64,000 bases of DNA from CAWCLK01 sp963796225 (GTDB taxonomy: Bacteria; Actinomycetota; Nitriliruptoria; Nitriliruptorales; Nitriliruptoraceae): the NCBI GenBank assembly GCA_963796225.1, contig CAWCLK010000017.1, forward strand, positions 1 through 64,000, given 5' to 3'. The position numbers were made by a program, and so were the translations under genes. Below, one piece after another: positions 9,785-19,556 of this stretch (position 1 is the first letter of the stretch; the number at the start of each line of letters is the position of its first letter). The notes under the pieces were generated by a model, which saw nothing but the letters and a program-made list of their open reading frames with translations, did not search any database and was not told where the DNA came from.

Positions 9785-10492
9785 TCAGGTTCCGAGGTAG
9801 GCCTCGACCACCTTGCGGTCCGAGAGCAGCTCCTTGGCCGGGCCCTCCAACACGATCGCGCCGGTCTCCATGACGTAGCCGTAGTCCGCCGCCCGCAGGG
9901 CTCGGCGTGCGTTCTGCTCCACGAGCAGGACGGTCGTCCCCTCCCGGCAGATCTGCTCGATGACGTCGAACACCTCGTCGACGAGCTTCGGGGCGAGCCC
10001 CATCGACGGCTCGTCCAGCAGCAGGACACGCGGCCGGGCCAGCAGGGCGCGGGCGATGGCCAGCATCTGCTGCTCGCCACCGGACAGGCTCCCCGCCGAG
10101 ATCCTCCGACGATCCTCGAGGACCGGGAAGCGGCGGAAGACCTCGGCGAACCCCTCGGTCAGGTGCTCCCGTTGGTGCCAGCCGCCGAGGCGCAGGTTCT
10201 CCTCGATCGTGAGCGTGGCCAGGATCTCTCGGCCCTCCGGTACCTGCACGACACCGTCGGCCACCAGCCGGCTGCTGCGTCTCCCCGTCACGTCCTCCCC
10301 GTCGAGCAGCACCCGACCGCGTGCCGGCGACACGATGCCCGAGATCGCCGCCAGCGTCGACGACTTGCCCGCCCCGTTGGCGCCGATGAGTGTCACGAGC
10401 GACCCGGCCGGGACGTCGAGATCGATGCCGCGCACGGCCTCGACGTGGCCGTAGGTGACGGCCAGGTCGCGGACCTCGAGCGCCCCGCTCAT
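9785..10492 (-). CDS. livF: Branched-chain amino acid ABC transporter ATPase LivF
   Basis: This 235-residue ATPase has Walker A GANGAGKSS, signature LSGGEQQMLAIARAL and Walker B RVLLLDEPSMGLAP, the LivF form of the last motif. It powers uptake of branched-chain or related amino acids with LivG and the LivHM permease. It is the last gene of livKHMGF and its start overlaps the end of livG. Confidence 0.93.
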   Translation of the reverse strand: MSGALEVRDLAVTYGHVEAVRGIDLDVPAGSLVTLIGANGAGKSSTLAAISGIVSPARGRVLLDGEDVTGRRSSRLVADGVVQVPEGREILATLTIEENLRLGGWHQREHLTEGFAEVFRRFPVLEDRRRISAGSLSGGEQQMLAIARALLARPRVLLLDEPSMGLAPKLVDEVFDVIEQICREGTTVLLVEQNARRALRAADYGYVMETGAIVLEGPAKELLSDRKVVEAYLGT

Positions 10493-11265
10493 GCCTGCCC
10501 TCCCGTGTCCGCTCCGCCGAGGTACGCCGAGACGACCTGGGGGTCGTTGGCGACGCTCTGCGGATCGCCGTCAGCGATCTTCTCGCCGAAGTCGAGGACC
10601 ACCACCCGGCTGCACGTCCGCATGACGAGCCGGACGTTGTGCTCGATCAGCAGGACCGTGACGCCCCGGTCGGCGATGGCCCGGATCAGGCCGCCCAGCC
10701 GCTCGGCCTCGACGTGGTTCATCCCGGCGGCCGGCTCGTCGAGCACGAGCAGGCGGGGGTCGGCAGCCAGCGCCCGGGCGATCTCGAGTCGGCGACGGTC
10801 GCCGTAGGCGAGGGCGGAGGCCGGCAGGTCGCCCCGCCCCGCCAGTCCCACCAGCCCGAGGGTGGTGTCGGCAGCCGCGGCGGCGTCGCGCTCCTCGCGG
10901 CGGGCCGACGGCAGCAGCACCAGCCGCCGCGCGAACGTCGACGAGGACGCGAGGTGGCTGCCGATCAGCACGTTGTCGCGCACGCTGAGGTGATCGAACA
11001 GCCGGACCTGCTGGAAGGTTCGGGACACGCCCAGACCGGCGACCTGGTGGGCACGGACGGAGGCCGGCAGCGTCTCGCCGACGACGTCGACGGTGCCGGA
11101 CGTGGGGGCCGTCATGCCGGTCAGGACGTTGACCAGGGTGGTCTTGCCGGCCCCGTTCGGGCCGATCAGGCCGAGGATCTCGCCCTCGTGGATGGCCAGG
11201 TCCACGTGCTTGAGCGCCTGCACGCCGCCGTAGTCCTTGCCGAGGTCCCGCGTCCGGACCAGCAC
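10489..11265 (-). CDS. livG: Branched-chain amino acid ABC transporter ATPase LivG
   Basis: Walker A is GPNGAGKTT, the downstream block LRLLVLDEPAAGMNHVE matches LivG, and the C-terminal YLGG tail is typical. The listed start is GTG 11265. The same frame stays open upstream through a plausible Asp/Ala/Pro-rich linker (about 11266-11394) that meets the end of LivM. The native product may therefore be a LivM-LivG fusion, as occurs in other actinobacteria, with one extra base at about 11395 breaking it here. Confidence 0.88.
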   Translation of the reverse strand: MLVRTRDLGKDYGGVQALKHVDLAIHEGEILGLIGPNGAGKTTLVNVLTGMTAPTSGTVDVVGETLPASVRAHQVAGLGVSRTFQQVRLFDHLSVRDNVLIGSHLASSSTFARRLVLLPSARREERDAAAAADTTLGLVGLAGRGDLPASALAYGDRRRLEIARALAADPRLLVLDEPAAGMNHVEAERLGGLIRAIADRGVTVLLIEHNVRLVMRTCSRVVVLDFGEKIADGDPQSVANDPQVVSAYLGGADTGGQA

Positions 11266-11394
11266 CGCTGCACCCGCTGCATCCGCTGCGCCGCGTGCCG
11301 GCGGGGCGGTCGAGGCGGCGTCGTCGTCGGCGGGCCCGAGGTCTGGTCGGGACGCCCCGTCGTCCGGCGTGCGTGGGGACGGCGGCCGCAGCGT

Positions 11395-12235
11395 CCCGTC
11401 GTCGGAACAGGCGCCCGATGCCGGCCAGCCCCTCGGGCAGGAACAGGATCACCAGGAGCAGGATGACGCCCGAGACGGCCGGTCGGATCCACGGCTGGTC
11501 GAAGCCGAACTGGCGCTGGACCTCCGGCAGGATGGTCAGGAACCCGGCGCCCAGCACCGGTCCGATCCACGCGCCCGTGCCACCCACGATCGCGAACAGC
11601 AACGCGTCGAGTGCCCGTTCGAAGCCGAACTGTCCGGCGGAGATGAAACGGGTGAAGTGCGCGAACAGGACGCCGGCCAGCCCCGCGACCGCACCCGAGA
11701 TCACGAATGCGTACATCTTGTGGCGGACGACGTCCACGCCGGAGGCCTCGGCGGCGATCTCGTCCTCGCGCACGGCGGCGAGCCCTCGTCCGAGACGGGT
11801 GGGACGCATGCGCGCGAAGACCCAGGCCAGCAGGGCCGTGGCGATCCAGACGTGGGGGATCCCCACGTCCTTCGGGATCCCGCGAAGGCCCTGCGCCCCG
11901 CCCGTGACGTCGAGGTTGATCGCGACGATCCGGACGACCTCGCCGAACCCGAGGGTGGCGATGGCCAGGTACACCCCACGCAGGCGCAGCACCGGCAGGC
12001 CGACCACGAACGCCGCGAGTGCTCCCACCACCATCCCGACGACCACCACGACCGCCAGGGGCAGGCCGGCGTGGATCGTCAACAGCGCCGAGGTGTAGGC
12101 CGAGATCGAGGCGAACGCCGCCTGCGCGAGGCTGAGCTGGCCGGCGACGAGCACCGCGTACATCGAGTAGGCGAGCACCGCGTTCACGCCCATCAGGACG
12201 ATGACCGCGTTGTAGGAGGCGAAGAAGTCTCCCAC
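11395..12235 (-). CDS. livM: Branched-chain amino acid ABC transporter permease LivM (frame broken at 3' end)
   Basis: GTG 12235 directly follows the livH stop. About 280 residues carry the LivM pattern: eight or more hydrophobic segments, the LRLRGVYLAIATLGFGEVVR block, and a LPEGLAGIGRLFRR end. After that the frame reads on for ~270 Arg/Pro-rich residues across livG, which is clearly non-native. Dropping one base at 11395-11398 (a CGGG on the coding strand) carries the frame into LivG through a normal-looking linker. I end the gene where recognisable LivM sequence ends. Confidence 0.85.
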
Positions 12236-13126
12236 TCAGACCTCCCGCACCCGGCGCCGGCCCACCAGTCCCTGGGGTCGCAGCACGAGGATGAGGAAGA
12301 GCAGGCCGAAGGCGATCGCGTCGCGCCACGACGAGCTGATCTGGGCGATCGCGAAGACCTCGGCGAGTCCGAGCACGAGCCCGCCGAGCATGGCGCCGGT
12401 GAGGCTGCCCATCCCGCCGACGACGATCACGGCGAGCCCCTTGAGCTCGATCGACAGTCCCATGTCGAAACGGATCGAGTTGAACGCCAGCGCGAACAGG
12501 ACGCCGGCGGCGGCGCCGAGCGCCGACGACAGGGCGAACGTGGCGATCGTCACCCGTTCCACGTCGATGCCGAGGATCCGGGCGGCGCGCGGGTTCTCGG
12601 CGACGGCGCGCATCGCGGTGCCGAGCCGGGTGCGCGACACCAGCCCCTGCAACCCGAACATGAGCGCGACGCTGATCGCCAGGATCACGACCTGCAACAG
12701 CGAGATGGAGGCACCGGCGATCTCGAAGCGCGTCGACGGGAACGTCTCCGCCGGAAACCGCACCGTGTTCGGTCCGAACGCGGCGAGCGCGACCGCACCG
12801 AAGACGATCGCCAGCGAGATGGAGGAGATCAGGCCGGCGAAGTGGGTGTCGGGGCGGTTGCGAAGCGGCGCGAAGGCGACCCGTTCGATGACGACCCCCA
12901 TGAACGCCCCGAACGCGAGGGTCAGGACGATCGCGAGCCACAACGGCAGGCCGAGCGCGGTGACGAGCTGGAGCCCGACGAACGCCCCGAGCATGAAGAC
13001 CGCGGAATGGGCGAGGTTCAGCAGGTCGAGCACCCCGAAGACCAGCGTGTAGCCCATGGCGAACAGGGCGTAGATCGACCCGAGGAAGACCCCGTTGATG
13101 ACCTGCTGCATGGTCGTCCCGATCAC
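12236..13126 (-). CDS. livH: Branched-chain amino acid ABC transporter permease LivH
   Basis: A 296-residue polytopic permease, with the family's GSIYALFAMGYTLVFGVL and LNLAHSAVFMLGAF near the N-terminus and AVIVVGGMGSLTGAMLGG near the end. With LivM it forms the membrane channel. An internal ATG five codons in (MQQVINGVF) may be the real start. The gene sits 46 bp after livK and abuts livM. Confidence 0.93.
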   Translation of the reverse strand: MIGTTMQQVINGVFLGSIYALFAMGYTLVFGVLDLLNLAHSAVFMLGAFVGLQLVTALGLPLWLAIVLTLAFGAFMGVVIERVAFAPLRNRPDTHFAGLISSISLAIVFGAVALAAFGPNTVRFPAETFPSTRFEIAGASISLLQVVILAISVALMFGLQGLVSRTRLGTAMRAVAENPRAARILGIDVERVTIATFALSSALGAAAGVLFALAFNSIRFDMGLSIELKGLAVIVVGGMGSLTGAMLGGLVLGLAEVFAIAQISSSWRDAIAFGLLFLILVLRPQGLVGRRRVREV

Positions 13127-13172
13127 GGCGGTCCGGACGCCCGCGTGGACGTCCGGACCACCGCACCGTAGA

Positions 13173-14387
13173 TCACTGGAGGATCTGGAACTCCCCGTCC
13201 TTGATGACCTGCACGACCGCAGGGTGGTCGGCGTCGCGGTTGTCGGTGAACTGGAACTCGCCCAGGACCGTCTCGACCGTGCCCAGGTCCGCCATCGCGT
13301 CCCGGATCGCGGTCGAGTCGGCGCTGCACGCCTGCTCCACGGCGTGGGCCACGATGTTCATCCCGGCGTAGGCCTGGGCGGCGAACTGGTCGGGGCTCGA
13401 CCCGTAGGCGTCCTTGAACGCGGCGATGAAGTCCTGGTTGTTGGGGGTGTCGGCCGCGGAGTTCCACGCTGCACCGACGATCACGCCCTCGGCGGCGTCT
13501 CCGGCGTTCTCGATGATCGACGGCGAGTTGAGCCCGTTGCCTCCGATGGCCGGCACGTCGATGCCCAGATCACGCGCCTGCGACAGGATCAGGGCCGCCT
13601 CCTCGGCCAGCGACGAGAGCACCAGCGCGTCGGGGGAGGCGTTCTTGGCCTCGGTCAGCTGCGCCGAGAAGTCCGTGTCGCCCTTCGCGAAGGTCTGGGT
13701 CGTGGCGATCTCGATGCCCTGGTCCTCGAGCGCCTGCTTGAACACCTGGTAGCCGGATTCGGTGAAGGCGTCGTCACTGCCGTAGAGCACGGCCACCTTC
13801 GACAGCCCGTACTGGCTGCTGGCCGCCTCGATGGTCTGCGGGATCACCTGCCCCTCGGTCAGCGAGTCACGGAAGACGTAGTCGCCCATGTCCGTGATGC
13901 CTTCTGCGGTGTTCGAGACGCCAAGCACCGGGACCTGGTTCTCCTGTGCGACCGGGTCCGTGGAGAACGCGGTGTTCGACAGGGTCGGGCCGATGATGAC
14001 CGACACGTCGTCCTGGTTGATCAGCTTCTCGAACGCGGGGATGCCGTCCTCGGGGGTCGACGCGTCGTCCTCGACGGCGAGCTCGTAGGTGACGCCGCCG
14101 CCGGCGTCGTTGAGCTGCTCGGCTGCAAGCTTCACACCGTTGGCCTGGCTGGTGCCGTAGACCGCCGCGCCGCCGGTCTGGCTGAAGACGACGCCGACCT
14201 TGACGGGGGCGTCGAGCTGGCAGTCCCCGCCCGCGGCCTGGGTCTCGGTCCCCGAGGCGGACGGCGTCGAGCTGCTCGTCGATGTCTCCGCGCCGGTGGT
14301 CTCGGTGTCGGTGGTGTCATTGCCGCCGCAGGCCGACAGAGCCAGGGCGCCGGTCAGGAGCAGACCGATGAGGCGTCGTGTTCGCAT
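13173..14387 (-). CDS. livK: Branched-chain amino acid ABC transporter substrate-binding lipoprotein LivK
   Basis: Residues 1-20 (MRTRRLIGLLLTGALALSAC) form a lipoprotein signal with the lipobox Cys at 20. A Ser/Thr linker follows, then a type I periplasmic-binding fold (~60-404) with VKVGVVFSQTGGAAVYG and IIGPTLSN. It captures the ligand outside the membrane for LivHMGF. I chose ATG 14387 because GGGAGGGG precedes it and it gives a proper signal peptide. The frame stays open upstream to 14516 without signal-peptide character. Ligand specificity is inferred. Confidence 0.92.
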   Translation of the reverse strand: MRTRRLIGLLLTGALALSACGGNDTTDTETTGAETSTSSSTPSASGTETQAAGGDCQLDAPVKVGVVFSQTGGAAVYGTSQANGVKLAAEQLNDAGGGVTYELAVEDDASTPEDGIPAFEKLINQDDVSVIIGPTLSNTAFSTDPVAQENQVPVLGVSNTAEGITDMGDYVFRDSLTEGQVIPQTIEAASSQYGLSKVAVLYGSDDAFTESGYQVFKQALEDQGIEIATTQTFAKGDTDFSAQLTEAKNASPDALVLSSLAEEAALILSQARDLGIDVPAIGGNGLNSPSIIENAGDAAEGVIVGAAWNSAADTPNNQDFIAAFKDAYGSSPDQFAAQAYAGMNIVAHAVEQACSADSTAIRDAMADLGTVETVLGEFQFTDNRDADHPAVVQVIKDGEFQILQ

Positions 14388-14421
14388 GGAACCCCTCCCA
14401 GGTGGTTGGACACGCCCGATC

Positions 14422-14427
14422 ACCCTA
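14422..14427 (-). promoter_or_regulatory. Candidate -10 box for the liv operon
   Basis: On the minus strand TAGGGT lies about 35 nt before the livK ATG, matching the TAxxxT boxes seen before many genes in this window. No clear -35 box is visible. Confidence 0.35.
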
Positions 14428-14516
14428 GGCCGGCAACGGGGACGGCGGGATTGTCCGGACCTTCGGGCTCGCACATGTCGTGCGCCTGAGCCCGGGATCA
14501 CGGCTCGCCGTCGCAC

Positions 14517-15839
14517 CTAGCGCACGACGAGCACGTCGGAGAGATCGGCCGAAGGCCGCGGCCGCGGCTGCCAGTCGGCTGCCGGCCAGCCCACCGCCAG
14601 CAGTCCGAGCGGCAGCCAGTCGTCGGGCAGGTCCAGCGCCCCGCGGACGGTGTCGGGGCAGAACAGCGTGGAGGAGATCCAGGCCGCCCCGACCCCGTGC
14701 GCGGCCAGGGCGACCTGCAGGTTGGCCAGCGCCGCCCCGCCGGTCAGCAGGAACATGTCGCGTTCGGCGGTGGTGCGGCGGGCATCGGGGTAGGCGTGGG
14801 CCCCGTCCAGGGTGACGAAGGGTGCGAGCAGCTCGGGGGCGGTGGCCAGGATCGCGTCGGAGCGGGCGATGCGCCGCTCGACGACCTCGTCGGGGGTCCC
14901 GTCGGCCGCGAGGTCCGCGCGCCACCGTGCCGCCATCGCGTCGAGCAGGTGGCGGCGCGTGCCGTCGGCCAGGCGCAGGACCCGCCATGGCCGGGTGTGG
15001 TGTGGGGCCGGGGCGGTGACGGCGGCCCGGACGGCGTCCGCCACGACCTCGTCGGGCACGGGGGTGGGGGCGAAGGCGCGCACCGTCCGCCGGGCCGCGA
15101 TGCCCTCGGTGACCGCGGTCGCGCCGCCCCAGCGGAACAGGTCCTCGTCGGCGGGGCGCACCAGGTCCTGCCCGGTGCCGTCGCCGGTGAACCCGGCCCC
15201 TCGCACCAGGACGAACGGCGCCCCGTCGGCCTTGCCGCGCACCAGGTCGGCGGCCCCGGCGAGCTCGTCGGCGACGGCGGCGACGGTGACCTCCAGCGGT
15301 CGACCGTCGAGGTCGGTGCCACCCCGTTCGTCGCGGAGCACGGCCACCCCGGCGGCCCCCAGCGCCACGTCGGTCTGGCCCAGGCGCCACGGGCGCCCGA
15401 AGGTGTCGGTGACCAGCACGCCGACCTCCACGCCGGCGCGCTCGCGGATCGCATCGCGGATCGCGGCGGCGCTGGCGTCGGGGTCCTCGGGCAGCAGCAG
15501 CGCCTGGCCGGCGGGGACGTTCGAGGCGTCGATGCCGTCGTTGGCGGCCACGTGGCCCAGCTCCGAGCGGGTGATGGTGACCCACGGGGCGTCGGCGACC
15601 ACCTGGGCCGCCCGTGATCGCGCCAGGTCCCGGCGCGCCTGCTGCGGGTCACCGGCCGGCAGGTCCACCAGGCGCCCCTCGGCCAGTGCCACCACCTTCG
15701 ACGCCACGGTCACGACGTCCCCGTCGGCCAGCGTCACCCCTGCGGACGCGGCGGCCTCCAGCAGGATCGCCGTCACGTCGTCGCCGGCGACGAACCGGTG
15801 CGGCGTGGGAAGTGCCACCACCTCGCAGCGCCCCGTCAC
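14517..15839 (-). CDS. fbiB: F420:glutamate ligase / reductase FbiB (CofE + nitroreductase)
   Basis: Residues ~8-245 form the CofE ligase domain (DGDVVTVASKVVALAEGR, VLVTDTFGRPWRLGQTD, LVRGKADGAPFVLVRG), which adds the poly-glutamate tail to F420-0. Residues ~255-440 form a nitroreductase-like domain (ARRTVRAFAPTPVPDEVV), which in FbiB reduces dehydro-F420-0. At 440 residues it matches the two-domain actinobacterial FbiB. Its start overlaps the fbiA stop (ATGA), so the two are translationally coupled. Confidence 0.94.
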   Translation of the reverse strand: MTGRCEVVALPTPHRFVAGDDVTAILLEAAASAGVTLADGDVVTVASKVVALAEGRLVDLPAGDPQQARRDLARSRAAQVVADAPWVTITRSELGHVAANDGIDASNVPAGQALLLPEDPDASAAAIRDAIRERAGVEVGVLVTDTFGRPWRLGQTDVALGAAGVAVLRDERGGTDLDGRPLEVTVAAVADELAGAADLVRGKADGAPFVLVRGAGFTGDGTGQDLVRPADEDLFRWGGATAVTEGIAARRTVRAFAPTPVPDEVVADAVRAAVTAPAPHHTRPWRVLRLADGTRRHLLDAMAARWRADLAADGTPDEVVERRIARSDAILATAPELLAPFVTLDGAHAYPDARRTTAERDMFLLTGGAALANLQVALAAHGVGAAWISSTLFCPDTVRGALDLPDDWLPLGLLAVGWPAADWQPRPRPSADLSDVLVVR

Positions 15840-16795
15840 GACCGCGCCCCGGCCAGCTCGGCTCCGAGGTCCAGGCAGGTGCGGGCCAGTGCGGCGGCCA
15901 CCTCGACGTCGTCCATGAGCGTGGGCGTGGCCACGCCCCGCACCCCGTCGGGCAGTGCCGCGAGCTGCTCGGCGTCCACCTCGTCGACCACCCAGCCGTC
16001 GAGCAGGTCGCCGTAGTGACGGGCGACGCCGGCCGCCGAGACCTCGGCACCGACGGCGCGCAGCAGCGTGTCGGCCATGCCGCGGACCACGGCCCCGCCG
16101 ATGATGGGGGAGACGCCGACGACCGGCGCAGGGGTCTGGTCCAGCGCCTCGCGGATGCCCGGCACCGCCAGGATGGTCCCGATCGACACGACCGGGTTGG
16201 ACGGCGCGAGCACCACGACGTCGGCGTCCAGGATCGCCTCCACCACGCCGGGGGCGGGGCGGGCCCGGTCGGCCCCGGCCAGCTCGACGCGGGCGACCGG
16301 CGGGGCGGCACGCTCGCCGACCCAGTACTCCTGGAAGTGCAGGTCCCGCCCGTCGGTGGTGTGGACCCGGGTGGCCACGGGGTCGTCGGTGGCGGGCAGC
16401 AGCCGGATCGGGATCTCGAAGGCACGGGCCACCTCGGCCGTGACGCGGGACAGTGGGGCGCCCTCGCGCAGCCGCCGGGTCCGGAAGATGTGGGTCGCGA
16501 TGTCGCGGTCACCGAGGGTGAACCAGCGTCCCTCGCCGAACCGCTCGAGCTCCTCGGCGACGGTGAACGACTCGTCGGCGCGGCCCCACTGCTGCTCGGG
16601 GTGGATGACCCCGGCGAGCCAGTAGGTGATGGAGTCGAGGTCGGGGCAGACGTGCAGGCCGTGCCGGTCGATGTCGTCGCCGACGTTGACCACGGCGGTG
16701 ACCGCGGTCGGGTCGACCTCGTCGACGGCGACCAGGCCGCGCAGGAAGCGCGCGGCGCCGACGCCTCCGGCGAGCACGGTGATGTGGGGTGCCAC
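15836..16795 (-). CDS. fbiA: 2-phospho-L-lactate/PEP transferase FbiA (CofD)
   Basis: This 319-residue enzyme joins the activated lactyl/phosphoenolpyruvyl phosphate to the deazaflavin Fo. The diagnostic VLAGGVGAARFLRGL is at the N-terminus, followed by VVNVGDD, LGDRDIATH and APSNPVVSIGTIL. It starts at GTG and diverges from fbiC over a ~100 bp shared control region. Confidence 0.94.
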   Translation of the reverse strand: MAPHITVLAGGVGAARFLRGLVAVDEVDPTAVTAVVNVGDDIDRHGLHVCPDLDSITYWLAGVIHPEQQWGRADESFTVAEELERFGEGRWFTLGDRDIATHIFRTRRLREGAPLSRVTAEVARAFEIPIRLLPATDDPVATRVHTTDGRDLHFQEYWVGERAAPPVARVELAGADRARPAPGVVEAILDADVVVLAPSNPVVSIGTILAVPGIREALDQTPAPVVGVSPIIGGAVVRGMADTLLRAVGAEVSAAGVARHYGDLLDGWVVDEVDAEQLAALPDGVRGVATPTLMDDVEVAAALARTCLDLGAELAGARS

Positions 16796-16892
16796 GGACG
16801 TGCCTCGTCACACGGGAGGGAGCCCGCCACCGTAGTCACGGTGGTCGGCTCCTACAGTGACGGGCCGGAGCCGTCTCCCGTCAGGAGCTGCC
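16796..16892. promoter_or_regulatory. Divergent fbiA/fbiC control region with inverted repeat
   Basis: A perfect inverted repeat CCACCG-N6-CGGTGG lies at 16827-16844. A candidate plus-strand -10 box, TACAGT (16853-16858), lies 34 nt before fbiC. A candidate minus-strand TACGGT overlaps the repeat. A protein bound at the palindrome could control both directions. AGGAG at 16883-16887 is the ribosome site for GTG 16893. Confidence 0.45.
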
Positions 16893-19526
16893 GTGACGCC
16901 CGAGCCCACGGCCACCACCGACCCCCGCGCCCTGCCGGGGCCGGACGCCGCGACCCTGGACCGGCTGCGTCCGCGTGCGCTGCACCGGGCGGAGGAGGGG
17001 CGCACGCTGAAGGCCGACGAGGCCGCCGCGCTGCTGACCGCGACGGGGGAGGACCTCGCTCGGCTGTGCGCGGTGGCGGCGGGGGTGCGGGACCGCGCCC
17101 CGTGGTACGCGGACGGGGGCTGGGGTCGGACGCCCGACGGCACGCCCACGGTGACGTACTCGCGCAAGGTGTTCGTGCCGTTGACGCACCTGTGTCGGGA
17201 CACGTGTGGGTACTGCACGTTCGCGTGGCCGCCGAAGGGCGACGTGCCGGCGTTCATGTCCCCGGAGCAGGTGCTGGAGGTCGCCCGCCAGGGCCAGGAG
17301 GCGGGGTGCACCGAGCTGCTGTTCACGCTGGGGGACAAGCCCGAGGAGCGCTACCCGGCCGCGCGGGCGTGGTTGGACGCGCGTGGGTACGACTCGACGC
17401 TGAGCTACCTGCGGGCGGTGTCGATCCAGGTGATCGAGGAGACCGGGCTGCTGCCGCACCTGAACCCGGGGGTGATGAGCTGGACGGACATGGCCACGCT
17501 CAAGCCGGTGGCGGCGTCGATGGGGATGATGCTGGAGTCGACCAGCCGGCGGCTGCTGGCGAAGGGCCAGGCGCACTTCAACTCGCCGGACAAGGACCCG
17601 GCGGTGCGGCTGAAGGTGCTCGAGGACGCGGGGCGGCTGTCGATCCCGTTCACGTCGGGGATCCTGATCGGGATCGGCGAGTCGCCGCTGGAGCGGGCCG
17701 AGACCCTGTTGGCGCTGCGCGAGTCGCACCGCCGGTACGGGCACCTGCAGGAGGTGATCGTCCAGAACTTCCGGGCCAAGCCCGACACGGCGATGCGCCA
17801 TCACGACGAGCCGTCCTTCGAGACGTTGTTGGCGGCGGTGGCCACCGCGCGGGTGCTGCTGGGCCCGACGGTGCACGTCCAGGCGCCGCCGAACCTGTCC
17901 CCGGACCAGTTCGGGACGATCCTGGATGCCGGGATCGACGACTGGGGCGGGGTGTCGCCGGTGACCCCGGACCACGTCAACCCCGAGCTGCCGTGGCCGC
18001 AGCTGGACCGGCTGGCGGACGTGAGCGCCGAGCACGGGTTCGCGCTGACCCAGCGGCTGTGCGTCTACCCGGAGTGGGCGGCCCGGCCCGACCCGTGGCT
18101 GGCCGGCCGCATGCGGGCCCCGGTCGCCGCGCTGTCCGCCCCGAACGGGCTGGCGATCCCGGAGGTGCGCCCCGTCGGGCAGAGCTGGCAGGACCCCGAG
18201 GCCGAGTACACGTCCACCACCGCCGCGATGGAGGCGGTGATCTCCGGTGACGAGGCCTCCGGGTCGGCCGCGGACGGACGCAACGCCCGCAGTGCGCAGG
18301 CCGAGGATGCGCTGCACCGGGCGGTGTACGGCGACCTGCACCAGATCGCCGCGGGGGTGCTGGAGGACAACCGGCCCCGCGTCGAGGGTCCGGCTCGCAG
18401 CACGATCCGCCCCGAGGTCTCCGCCGCGCTGGCCAAGGCCCAGGGCGGGGCGGTGCTGGACGACGACGAGGCGCTGCTGCTGTTCGACACCACCGGGGTC
18501 GAGCTCGACGCGCTCGCGCAGGCGGCCGACGAGGTCCGCGCCGCCACGGTCGGGGACACGGTCACCTACGTGGTGAACCGGAACCTGAACTTCACCAACA
18601 TCTGTTACACGGGCTGCCGGTTCTGCGCGTTCGCGCAGCGCCGCGACGACCCGGACGCCTACAACCTCTCGCTGGACGAGATCGCCCAGCGGGTGTCCGA
18701 GGCGTGGGACGTGGGCGCCACCGAGGTGTGCATCCAGGGCGGGATCCACCCCGACCTGGGTGGCGACTACTACTTCGACGTCCTCGACGCCGTGAAGGGT
18801 GCGGTGCCCGACATCCACGTCCACGCGTACTCGCCGATGGAGGTGGTCAACGGCGCCACCCGGCTGGGCATCTCGATCCGCGAGTGGCTCACCGAGGCCA
18901 AGCGCCGCGGCCTGGGCAGCGTGCCGGGCACGGCTGCCGAGATCCTCGACGACGAGGTCCGGTGGGTGCTGACCAAGGGCAAGCTGCCCGCCGACGCGTG
19001 GATCGACGTGATCACCACCGCGCACGAGGTCGGGATCCCGTCCACCTCCACGATGATGTACGGGCACGTCGACGAACCGCGCCACTGGGTCGCCCACCTC
19101 AAGCTGCTGCGGTCCATCCAGGAGCGGACCGGCGGGTTCACCGAGTTCGTCCCGCTGCCCTTCGTGCACCAGCAGGCCCCGGTCTACCTGGCCGGCGTGG
19201 CCCGCCCCGGCCCGTCCTGGGAGGACAACCGCCGCGTCCACGCCATGGCCCGCCTGCTCCTGCAGGGCGCGATCGACAACGTGCAGCTGTCCTGGGTCAA
19301 GATGGGCCTGGACAACGCGGTCGAGATCCTCCAGGGCGGCGTCAACGACCTCGGCGGCACCCTGATGGAGGAGACCATCTCCCGCATGGCCGGCTCCACC
19401 CACGGCATCCGCCAGGACCCGGCGTCCCTGCGCGCCGTCGCCACCGCCGCCGGACGCCCCGCCGCCGAACGCGACACCCTCTACACCCGCATCGTCCCCG
19501 AGGGACTGCGCCACCCCGTGGCCTGA
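16893..19526 (+). CDS. fbiC: Fo synthase FbiC (fused CofG-CofH)
   Basis: An 877-residue bifunctional radical-SAM enzyme that makes the deazaflavin Fo from tyrosine and the flavin pyrimidine precursor. It carries two [4Fe-4S] CxxxCxxC clusters: HLCRDTCGYC at ~residue 100 (CofG half) and NICYTGCRFC at ~571 (CofH half). A linker at ~430-480 joins them. I chose GTG 16893 for the AGGAG six bases upstream; GTG 16857 also starts the open frame. With fbiA and fbiB this gives most of the F420 pathway. The guanylyltransferase FbiD is not in the window. Confidence 0.95.
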   Translation: MTPEPTATTDPRALPGPDAATLDRLRPRALHRAEEGRTLKADEAAALLTATGEDLARLCAVAAGVRDRAPWYADGGWGRTPDGTPTVTYSRKVFVPLTHLCRDTCGYCTFAWPPKGDVPAFMSPEQVLEVARQGQEAGCTELLFTLGDKPEERYPAARAWLDARGYDSTLSYLRAVSIQVIEETGLLPHLNPGVMSWTDMATLKPVAASMGMMLESTSRRLLAKGQAHFNSPDKDPAVRLKVLEDAGRLSIPFTSGILIGIGESPLERAETLLALRESHRRYGHLQEVIVQNFRAKPDTAMRHHDEPSFETLLAAVATARVLLGPTVHVQAPPNLSPDQFGTILDAGIDDWGGVSPVTPDHVNPELPWPQLDRLADVSAEHGFALTQRLCVYPEWAARPDPWLAGRMRAPVAALSAPNGLAIPEVRPVGQSWQDPEAEYTSTTAAMEAVISGDEASGSAADGRNARSAQAEDALHRAVYGDLHQIAAGVLEDNRPRVEGPARSTIRPEVSAALAKAQGGAVLDDDEALLLFDTTGVELDALAQAADEVRAATVGDTVTYVVNRNLNFTNICYTGCRFCAFAQRRDDPDAYNLSLDEIAQRVSEAWDVGATEVCIQGGIHPDLGGDYYFDVLDAVKGAVPDIHVHAYSPMEVVNGATRLGISIREWLTEAKRRGLGSVPGTAAEILDDEVRWVLTKGKLPADAWIDVITTAHEVGIPSTSTMMYGHVDEPRHWVAHLKLLRSIQERTGGFTEFVPLPFVHQQAPVYLAGVARPGPSWEDNRRVHAMARLLLQGAIDNVQLSWVKMGLDNAVEILQGGVNDLGGTLMEETISRMAGSTHGIRQDPASLRAVATAAGRPAAERDTLYTRIVPEGLRHPVA

Positions 19527-19556
19527 TTCAGGTTCGTCGCTCGCCACTCCGCACAG

